Source of the DNA: Pigoraptor chileana
Lineage: Eukaryota > Opisthokonta > Filasterea
Length of the DNA stretch: 33,287 nucleotides
NCBI GenBank assembly: GCA_943704495.1
Contig: CALSCR010000623.1
Coordinates: 1 to 33,287 of the forward strand
Direction: 5' to 3'
Part shown: in pieces, positions 22,301-33,287 of the stretch
How the letters are laid out: each line of letters starts with the position of its first letter
How positions within the stretch are numbered: position 1 is the first letter of the stretch
Made by a program: the position numbers and the translations under genes
Notes under the pieces: generated by a model
Told to the model about the DNA's origin: nothing
The model's database searches: none
What the model saw: only the letters and a program-made list of their open reading frames with translations

Positions 22301-23364
22301 GTCTGTTTTCAGGAGCTGCTTGCCGAATGAACACTATCACACGTACTATCAAGACGGACTCTTCGGGACTTCTGAGGCGATGTAGATGCATACGTGCAAA
22401 TCTGTCCATCGGATCAGACAAATCGAACTTCAATTCCAGTGCCTGGCACAGCATCAGACAAAGTGGACCATCAAACCCCGGATGCTGATAACGATATAGG
22501 CCCCTCCGTTAGATAGTCAGGCTATACTGAGAGCGGGGGCCTCCACAACCCATAACAAGAGGGGCATAGTGGCTGCGCAGGCGGCCGTGACGCAGCCACT
22601 ACAGCACGCTTTTCCTCAACCTTTTGACAGAAGAAACCCTTACAAACTCCCAGCTGTCATCCAGCAAATTCATTTTGCACTCGATGTTCATGCTCCTGGC
22701 GTTCTTCGAGAGGAAACTACGCGTTTGTCATCGGTGCGAATGTGCAGTGGATGGCCGTTCGGCTGTTTGCTGCCTGCCGGTGCGCGCAACATTATGACGT
22801 TGGCCGACTCTTTTAATGTATTTCAATCAATGAAACTGAACGGTACCTTATGCTAAAACCGCTGTGAAACGTGTTTGTCATGATCATTGCTGTGGGATTA
22901 ATGAGCAAGTGATCGCCAGATTGCGGGACATAATCCAAACTGCTGAGTCGGCGGGATCCCATTCTGAGCAACATGTGGAACTAAAGACCCAGAAGGACTT
23001 GCCTCATTTTCCCCTCGCACTCATGCATTGCTAATGCAGCATCCGTGTCAGCTGACGGTCGTTTTAATGTACTTCTGCACACAACAATTATGCTCTGGAC
23101 AACATAATAGGCACCCCTGACATAGGACACAATTCCACGTGTTCCCCATGGAGCGAGATCTCGCATCATTTTGGAATGTCTGCGCAGTCACACCCACACG
23201 TTCTCTTTCCGCAGTTGACTCTAACCGCAGTAGGGCGTCACAATCATTCCTTTGCATTTTCAGTGGAAACACCAAGAAAAAGGGACATCCGAATGACAAA
23301 TACACATTGAAAACAACTCCCTTTTCTGTTTGAGTGTGCTCGCTTCTTACACTAATTCGCAAAA
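22301..23364. promoter_or_regulatory. Divergent intergenic region between membrin and GFA-like genes
   Basis: About 1.06 kb separating two genes transcribed away from each other. It should hold both promoters. The only clear internal structure is a pair of inverted repeats at 22498-22601, listed separately. A 95-codon plus-strand ORF at 22569-22856 overlaps the second hairpin and has no family resemblance, so I do not call it. Confidence 0.5.
22498..22601. other. Two adjacent inverted repeats (possible structured RNA or DNA site)
   Basis: The first has arms AGGCCCC (22498-22504) and GGGGCCT (22536-22542), with a nested ATAG (22513-22516) / CTAT (22522-22525). The second has a perfect 11-bp stem, TAGTGGCTGCG (22567-22577) and CGCAGCCACTA (22591-22601), around a 13-base loop. 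An ATAACA (ANANNA-like) lies between them at 22552-22557, and ACA begins at 22601. This order recalls an H/ACA guide RNA, but the hairpins are much shorter than usual and show no clear pseudouridylation pocket. Function is unknown. Confidence 0.45.
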
Positions 23365-24354
23365 ATGGCTGCCGCTGCAAAGTTCATTGCTTCGTGCTTG
23401 TGTCAGCAGACACAGGTTGAGATGGATACACCACCCCGCTGGGTAAGTGGTCGTTTCTCTTGCGTGAACAAGATGATCACACAGTGGTCTGTGATCTGTC
23501 ATGTTGGTGGCATTTGGGCACGTGGCGTACTATTTCAGTGCGACAGACCGCATGCAACTTTAAAACTCATTGAAACGTAGTGTCTTGCTGACGAACAGCC
23601 GCACGCGCATCCATTATGCAGTCTGTCACGTGCCACTGCTCGCAGTGCCGTCGTGCTCTCGGTGGCCCTGCCACGCTTGTTGGCTACAACCCCGGTGACA
23701 TCAAGGTGAGCGCTCACAATCGTATGCGTGTGTGGTAATCTGTGTGTATGCGTGTGTGCGTGTGCGTATGTCTTTGTCACTGTCTCAAACTACGTGACAC
23801 TTAATCCGCAAATATCGACTTGCGTCTTCCACTGTTACCTCCCAACAGATTATCAAGGGCGAGTACAACCTTGTCTCATATGCAACTGGAAAAGAGGAGC
23901 GCCTGTCGTGCCGTATTTGCTCCGGCAAAGTGTTCGCCCGTCTCAATCACCTGAACCAGGTGTGTGCTGATACGCGTTGTGCTCGTGCATATGTGCGTGC
24001 ATGTGCTCAGTTATTAGTGCACACGAAAGGGCATTGTGCAATTTATGTGACAGTTTATGTGCGTTCGCATATTGTGGTTTCGCACATATTGTGGACCTCC
24101 AACACACCACTCAATGACCGTGGCTGCACCCTCGCTCGCACCCGCAGTGGGCTGTCTATCTGGACACATTCCTCAACCCCAACCACGGCCCCGACGGCAA
24201 GCTGGATCCCCGCTTCAAGCCCACGGCGCACATCTTCTACACGTCGGGCATCATTGACTACAAGGATGGACTGCCAAAGTTCATCAACCTGCCCAAGGAC
24301 TTTGGTGGCAGCGGCGAGACGGTGCCCGAGGACTACCACTCGACGCGCCAGTAA
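23365..24354 (+). CDS. GFA/CENP-V-like (Mss4-fold) zinc-binding protein, complete, four exons
   Basis: Exons 23365-23442, 23622-23705, 23849-23959 and 24148-24354, all phase 0, give 159 aa. The family (glutathione-dependent formaldehyde-activating enzyme, GFA; CENP-V) is a small zinc-binding beta fold. The sequence shows the expected cysteine pattern: SCLC (residues 10-13), TCHCSQCRRALGG (from about 29) and CRIC (about 75-78). After it come NHLNQWAVYLDTFLNPNHGP and a C-terminal GLPKFINLPKDFGGSGE, which is typical of fungal and protist members. The first exon acceptor was taken at 23621 (ccattatgcag) because the nearer aacag at about 23598 breaks the frame. The substrate cannot be told: some family members act on glutathione adducts, others have no known reaction. 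It is probably cytosolic, as no signal peptide or membrane segment is seen. Confidence 0.88.
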
Positions 24355-24494
24355 AAAGCATGATGTGGATCCCCGGTCACCCGCACCCACCCACCCACGC
24401 CCACGCACTCCACGCACATGCCATGCCTGTGAACAGATGCTTGTCTGCTTGTTAAATTCACTCTGGCTTCATGCGAGAGTGCCTCCGTGTTCAC

Positions 24495-24500
24495 AATAAA
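24495..24500 (+). terminator. AATAAA polyadenylation signal of the GFA-like gene
   Basis: A canonical AATAAA lies 141 bases after the GFA-like stop codon, on the same strand, followed by A-rich sequence. It is the clearest polyadenylation signal in the window. The transcript would end before the RAD17 stop codon on the opposite strand. Confidence 0.6.
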
Positions 24501-24655
24501 AACAAACAAACACAGTTAAAAAAAACCGCAATTACTTTTATATCCGGTTCTTTTCGTGATAATCTGACACTTCCGTTCGCAGCACTCGGTCCCCGTTCTA
24601 ACAGAACAAGACCAGCCATGGCCAACAATTCAAGCAAGCAAGTACTTCACACAAC

Positions 24656-24681
24656 GCACATGCACATGCACATGCACATGC
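24656..24681. repeat. (ACATGC)n hexamer repeat, about 4 units
   Basis: Tandem GCACAT units end three bases before the RAD17 stop codon, so in RAD17 sense the repeat (GCATGT units) opens its 3' UTR. The RAD17 stop TGA is followed directly by TAG. Confidence 0.9.
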
Positions 24682-24683
24682 TA

Positions 24684-27600
24684 TCAGCAGTCCTCAATGT
24701 CATCGTCCGCCATGTATGGCTTGGCGCCCGCCCCCTCCGGCGCATTCGAGGCACTTTCCGCCGCCGCCGCCGCCGCTTCCAGCTCGTCGTCTGCAATAAG
24801 CGCGGCCGCAAGCAACGCTGGGTCATCCATGTCGTCATTCCCACCAAACGCATCATCGTCGTCATCATCCACGTCACAAGCGGTGGTCCCCGTAGACCCT
24901 CCTGTCGTGCCTGTCGTGCCTGTTGTAGTTGTTGCCGTGCTGCCTGCCGGTGCGTCGGGAGGAGCATCTGCGTGTGTGTCTTCATCGACGACAGCTTCCT
25001 CCTCCTCAAGAAGCTCTTGGAATCCTGGCCCCCGCACATCGCGCGCATAAGGCCAGAATGCCGCAAGATAGCGCGACTGGACTGTGATGGGGGATGTGCG
25101 ATGGAAAGGAGTGTGAGTGCACAACACACACACACACACACACAAACAAAAGAACAACAACAACTAAAAACCGCACACCAATACAAAAATATTATAGCAT
25201 CCTTTTTGCTCATCAATGAGTGCGACGAGACGAGTGGGATATCATGGAACAAGCACACGGGGCTCACATTCGTTCATCTTTGGCCGAATGGGTCGCATAA
25301 ACGGAATTACTTCCGTGTGAAGATCCACCGTGGGATGCCGATGCACTGCAAAGGAACAAAGAGGGTACTGATTGTTATACAACAGAGCAAATCAACGGAC
25401 ACAAACATACACACAAATACCCTATAACAACATGAGTTTAATTCCCTCCAAAGTAATGCGACCGCAACAGAATACACACATGAGCCCGGCGCTGCACCGT
25501 CAGGCCCCTCGCGAAAGAGCTGCTCGAGAGACTCGCGTGCGTCCCGGATACGATGATTAATGGCAATCCATCGCGATTTCCGCAGTGGGCGCCACCCACG
25601 CTGGCCGTGCACGCCCGTGAACACAAGACCGCGCGCCGCAATCGATGACGCATAGGTGGAGAGGGTGTCTCGCTCCTGCGTCGAGAAGAAAAGATTGGGA
25701 GTTGATATCGCCACGCAGTGGGTGCATGGCATTCGCACTTAGATACGCAACGATAAGGGAAGAGAAGGAGATGAGTGTCGGTACCTTCCATGCGGAGGAC
25801 AGGACGTCGGCTTCGCTGAATGATTCACAAGGAAGAAGAGAAGAGTCGATGTCGCTCAGAAAGTCAAGATAGTTTTCTTGCAAGAAGGCAGTGAACGTCT
25901 CGCCGCTGACCGCAGTCCGCCCTATCACATCCTGCGGGGGTTAGGCGAGCACAAGAGGCGACCACCGATTGTGTTACAAGCTCAGCGCGCGAATGCGAGA
26001 CAATGACAAAGTGGAAACATACATTGCAGTAACAAACAAGAAGGGAGTGACAAGTAAAAACAAGGAGAGAGAGATGTGGCATTCATGTCAATGTCTTAAG
26101 CGCTGTGCCCAGGGACTCACAAATAAGGAGAGAGAAACTAAGACCACGACAATGCAACACACCTCCGGATTCATCAGCAGTTTATGGCGTGCACAGTGCG
26201 ACAGCGACGGTGGCAGACTGTCGGTATCAGTCGGTCCCTCCACATCACCTGCACATTGCGGGTGGGGGGGGGGGTTTGCGGGAGGAAATTGAGTCGATCG
26301 ACAGGCATACTCGGCAATGCAATTCAGAGAAGGGTTGAGAACGACCACACATCAGCGGCCCATTGCGATGGTACCAGGATACTCGGGGCATATTACAACC
26401 ACGCATAAATTAAACAGTGAGAGAGATGTAGGATTCAAGTCAGTATCTCATGCGCAGTGCCCATGGACTCCACAAGAGAGAGAGAGAGAGAGAGAAAGAG
26501 AGAGGGGAGAGAGAGAGGGAGAGAGAGAGATGTAAGGATTCAAGTCAGTGCCTTAGGTGCTTTGCCCATGGACTCCACAAGAGAGAGTAAGAGAGAGAGA
26601 GAGACCTTCAGTGCGCAAAACGCTTCGGCTCGACTCCAAAAACTAAAAAATACAGAGAGAGACAGTACAGTCTCGGAATGACAGTGAAAACAGATTGCGT
26701 AGCACGACAGACACGGAAATGGAAAGGCTTGGCCATGCAAGCGTGCCACGAGATTTAGTGGTTGCAACCACGCCAGAAGTACTTACGCTTTGCGTAGAGT
26801 ATCTTGCCAAGGGCATGGAATAAGGTGATCGACACGTCTCTGGAGGCGAAATCCGCATCGCCAATTTTTTCTCTACATAGGAATGCGACACGCACAGACA
26901 GACACACACACACATACGCATGCACACACACAAAGCATCAGAATAGGCCAGAGGAAACCAGCGCAGAAGGCGAGTGCATTTGTAAAGGCACAAATCACAC
27001 ACCCAGTGTCTGCTTTGGCGCCCTTCTTTCCCGCAGCCTTTGCCCGCCCTTTCCCTCGACCGCCCGCGCCACTTGCAACGGCCTTCTTTGAGGGACGCAG
27101 ATCACTGGCACGCGGAATCGCAACGCTTTCGTCGCGCCGGTCCAAACGACGCACGCAAGCAAAGTGAAGCGCATTTACGGCAGCGCGAATGTCGCCACAC
27201 GCGGCTTCCGCAATGCGGCGCAAAGATTCCTTGTCGGGCATCATGAAAGATGTCGGATTGGCAGCGTGCTTCTGCGATGCGATGCCGGCCATGGCCTTCT
27301 CGAGGGATGTGCGTGCAACTGCGTTGAAGGACACCCGCGCGATGGGCATGTCCAGCGGAAACAGTCTGCGAGAGTCACCGTCGCTCGAATCAGACATGAT
27401 AAAGACGAGCGGGAATCGCCCGCACTGCGCCAGCGACCGCACAATGTCGTGGAACGATCGCGTTTGGGATGGCGTGGACTGTATATTCGGCATGTCCTCA
27501 ACAAGAACAACCTTCCGACGCTGCGTGGCGCCGGCAGAGTGCACAGGCCGTGTCGACATTGCGGCGGTGAGTGCAAGCGTCGGGTATCGCTCGCAGCGCT

Positions 27601-28408
27601 GCAGAAAGTCACGGAATTCCTTCATAACGGGCACATAGTCGCTCTGCTGCTGTCTGCCAGGCACCCATCCCTCCGACGGTGCCGTCCACGACGGTCGCAC
27701 GGGATTGATCCACTCTACAATGTCAAAGTCCATCGAGTGCGCGAGAGAGAGCAATACTGCTGTTTTGCCGCATCCGGGGGGTCCCGACAGGAGCAGAATG
27801 CGAGGTGGTGGAAGCGGCAGACGAAAGCCAGCATCCTGCGCCGTGAACACGTGCGACAGCCACCGCCGCACCTCATCGATCTTCTTTTTATGGACGGCAA
27901 GATCTTCTTCAGCAAGCGACGCGGTGTCTGTCCACAGTGCGGACTGCGCATCAACGCCACCGGTTGCATCGCTGCCTCCGCCCGACGCCGTCGCCAAAGT
28001 GTGTACGTGTGTTGTCGTCCCTTGCACGCGTGCGTCCGTGGTGGAAGGAAGCTCCGGCGCAAACCGGCTGTTCGAAGCGACAAAGAACGGCTTTGTTGTG
28101 GAGAACAGCGACGCAGTTGAAGAAGTGCGACTCAACCGAGATGCATCCGCGGCACTCGAATGCGTTGAGCTCTCAGAGGGGCGCTTTGTCCGAATGCCAG
28201 TGCGTGACACAGCCACTGCCGCCTGCACCGGTCTTCGCACTTGGTCTCCACGTGGGGCAAAGTCGTCGTCGTCTGTGTCAGCGTCGATGGGGTCGTCTGG
28301 GTCCAGTCCGGTGCTTGAGGGCAGCGAGGTTGGGGGCGACGGGGACCTGTCACGTGCCTTCCGCTTTCGTCGCGGGGGGGCTTTACTCTGCGCACCCGAG
28401 CCCTTCAT
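24684..28408 (-). CDS. RAD17: RAD17 checkpoint clamp loader (RFC-like AAA+ ATPase), complete, seven exons
   Basis: RAD17 with RFC2-5 loads the 9-1-1 clamp at damaged DNA in the nucleus. Exons: 27003-28408, 26787-26872, 26163-26248, 25785-25931, 25480-25675, 25268-25345, 24684-25081; phases agree and give about 798 aa (human 681). The N-terminus is basic and Ser-rich with an acidic DADTDDDDF patch. LAVHKKKIDEVRRWL (about 170-184) is a RAD17 hallmark. Walker A is GPPGCGKT (209-216) followed by EWINP, and Walker B is VVLVEDMPN. Exon 2 reads DVSITLFHALGKILYAKR, like human KNVSLFRALGKILYCKR. Later exons match FLQENYLDFLSDIDS, ERDTLSTYASSIAARG and RPLRKSRWIAIN. The C-tail is acidic and low-complexity (an Asp run, Thr/Gly and Ala runs), ending in MADDDIEDC, like the conserved acidic RAD17 tail. 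Repeat copies D-F lie in its introns 2 and 3. Exon 1 ends at a weak GTGTGT donor chosen by phase. Confidence 0.93.
26065..26138 (+). repeat. Interspersed repeat copy D, in RAD17 intron 3
   Basis: GAGAGAGATGTGG leads into ATTCATGTCAATGTCTTAAG, then GCGCTGTGCCCAGGGACTC, and the copy closes with GAGAGAGA. It is a diverged copy of the repeat that is clearest at 26528-26604, with GA tracts at both ends. Confidence 0.8.
26262..26272. repeat. Poly-G run in RAD17 intron 2
   Basis: A guanine homopolymer on the plus strand, close to the acceptor of exon 3 (26249-26251). In RAD17 sense it is a C-run and acts as part of the polypyrimidine stretch before that acceptor. Confidence 0.85.
26419..26604 (+). 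repeat. Interspersed repeat copies E and F joined by a GA tract, in RAD17 intron 2
   Basis: Copy E (about 26419-26480) and copy F (26528-26604) each read GATGTAGGATTCAAGTCAGT or a near match, then GCCCATGGACTCCACAAGAG. A GA-rich tract of about 55 bases separates them, and GA tracts flank both. They are the best-preserved pair and define the core: GATGTA-GGATTCAAGTCAGTG-CTTAGG-GCCCATGGACTCCACA, then GA. Confidence 0.9.
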
Positions 28409-29743
28409 GGTTGCTATCGTTCACAATTGCGAGGCATGTGCATCACCGGCGACACGGGCGGATGCACTCCGATTGCGAATGAATGGTCACACGACTGTCT
28501 GCATAGCACGAGTGAGGGGATGCAAGAAAGGCATGTTAGAACAAGACACTGCCGATTTCGGCAAATGAACCACGCATGAAGAGCCATTTTCGACACACAG
28601 TGGGACAGTTAGTGGTGCATCTTACGGAGGCGCAGTTGTCCCCACCTTACGTTGAGGCGCGGAGCAATTCTTGTGGTTGAGTCATATTCGTGTGGTAAGT
28701 CGCATCCGCAACGCGTGGGTTACTGGCGTCAAGTCTGAACAATTGGGTTCACGAATCGCACACAACAAAATATTGAAGCAAAGATCCATGCACGAATTAC
28801 ACGACAGAGAGTGCGGAATACTGGAATTCGCTTCAAATGAGCATACGCAAGGCCCTCGAGAGAGTAGGGGTCGGGCGATCAGAGCTTAAATTTGGGCACC
28901 AAGTGGATGCACTTCAAAGTCGGATCAAATGCCCAAGAGTGCAACAAAATTTCTTTGCCTTGAAAACAATGCCTTTCTGATACATATGTACATAGTGCGA
29001 GAGCTGTGCCCAGTGGCTGAAACAAGTTGGGACGTAAGTTTGATTGATGCCTTTTGCGGATCGCCGCTCCGGCATAATCTGCTGCGCACCATGCTTAAAA
29101 GAGTGTTACGCGGGGCAGATTTCCGATCGGACAGTTTTTCCAAATCGGAAAGTAAGAGACATTAAAGTTACTGAAAACAGTTGTCTTGTTTGAGCATTAT
29201 AATCTGTTCAGTATCAAAACGTTCAATGACCGTCCTTGGGCATTAAACAGCATCGCATGTTATTGGGCGTTGAGGGTGAGATGGGAGTGAATGGCGAACA
29301 GGCGTGTAAGTGCCTCCTTGATCGCAAGGCAGTATAGTATTGACAAGAAAGTGACCAATCGCATCTATGCGGAGTCAATGTGCCGCTTACTGAAGACTTT
29401 TTGTATTCACGCTTTGTATTCATCAAGTTTCCGCCGCCGACAGGTCCCACGGGAGAATTAACATAACAGGTAGAGACAACGGATCGAGATAGACAAAAGC
29501 GGAGACGAAGACAAAAATACAAACCATGATACAAAAAAATGAGGGGTGAACGAGATACGTGAAATGCACAAATAAAACAAAAAGGAAAGAAAGCCATGCT
29601 TGAAAACAAACAGCGCAAAAACCAAAACCAGAACGGGGTATGGAAAACAGACAAGAGTTCAAATTCATCGGAGGGATGCCCATCTGTCCACAAACGGAGA
29701 ACAATACACACAGACGCCCCGCAACAGCAATGCATATATGCGC
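28409..29743. other. Intergenic region between RAD17 start and the phosphatase stop
   Basis: About 1.3 kb on the upstream side of RAD17 and the downstream side of the phosphatase; both genes run on the minus strand. It should contain the RAD17 promoter and the phosphatase 3' UTR. Only short ORFs occur (for example a 78-codon plus-strand ORF at 28929-29165), with no family likeness or splice context. No RNA gene or mobile element was seen. Confidence 0.5.

Positions 29744-33287
<3,544 letters not shown>

Noticed and set aside
22498-22542. tRNA gene
   Set aside because: An A-box-like stretch is present, but there is no B box, acceptor stem or cloverleaf of the right length.
22569-22856. 95-codon plus-strand ORF
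   Set aside because: No homology, no splice or promoter context, and its start lies inside the inverted-repeat hairpin.
24471-25427. 318-codon plus-strand ORF
   Set aside because: It is antisense to the last three RAD17 exons and their introns, reads through a CA microsatellite, and has no family resemblance; the RAD17 reading has clear homology.
26419-26604. Repeat plus GA spacer as a CRISPR array
   Set aside because: It has only two unequal copies, a microsatellite spacer and an intronic eukaryotic context, with no cas genes.
27164-28120. 318-codon plus-strand ORF, and another at 27705-28568
   Set aside because: Both are antisense shadows of RAD17 exon 1, which carries the Walker motifs; their composition is Arg/Cys-rich as expected of an out-of-frame reading.
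28929-29165. 78-codon plus-strand ORF in the RAD17-phosphatase gap
   Set aside because: No recognisable domain or neighbour logic; its length is within chance expectation.

Overview
The window is nuclear DNA from a eukaryote with a compact genome. Genes sit on both strands, introns are short (about 70-410 bp, GT-AG), intergenic gaps are about 0.2-1.3 kb, and microsatellites are frequent. A canonical receptor tyrosine kinase and a receptor-type tyrosine phosphatase lie in the same window. That combination points to a unicellular relative of animals (choanoflagellate, filasterean, ichthyosporean or similar holozoan). The organism is inferred, not proven. No tRNA, rRNA, CRISPR array or transposon coding gene was recognised.

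Layout, left to right: (1) the 3' end of a COX15-like heme A synthase gene (+), entered from an intron that opens with a long GT tract; (2) an intronless gene (+) for a type II membrane protein with a tubulin-tyrosine-ligase-like domain; (3) a complete six-exon UBE3C-type HECT ubiquitin ligase (-); (4) a ten-exon receptor tyrosine kinase of about 2,623 aa (+), whose huge ectodomain looks like Pmp-type parallel beta-helix repeats; (5) a complete six-exon Golgi/ER SNARE, membrin/GOSR2 (-); (6) a four-exon GFA/CENP-V-like zinc protein (+); (7) a complete seven-exon RAD17 checkpoint clamp loader (-); (8) the membrane-proximal and catalytic part of a receptor protein tyrosine phosphatase (-), which runs off the right edge. 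For every multi-exon gene I checked that exon lengths and splice phases join into one open frame, and the joined proteins match known family motifs across the junctions.

Most genes are unrelated housekeeping genes (respiration, ubiquitin, vesicle fusion, DNA damage). The notable part is phosphotyrosine signalling. The kinase carries a twin-tyrosine activation loop, three YAN-type SH2-docking motifs and a C-terminal PDZ-like ligand. A tyrosine phosphatase lies about 9 kb away. The kinase gene has two halves: a 6.5 kb intronless ectodomain exon joined to a kinase region cut into nine small exons.

A second notable feature is a short (about 50 bp) interspersed repeat, present in at least nine diverged copies. 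All lie inside introns of the minus-strand genes UBE3C, RAD17 and the phosphatase, and several are bounded by GA tracts. I do not recognise the family. One strand loosely resembles the 5' half of a serine/leucine tRNA, so a SINE-like origin is possible but unproven.
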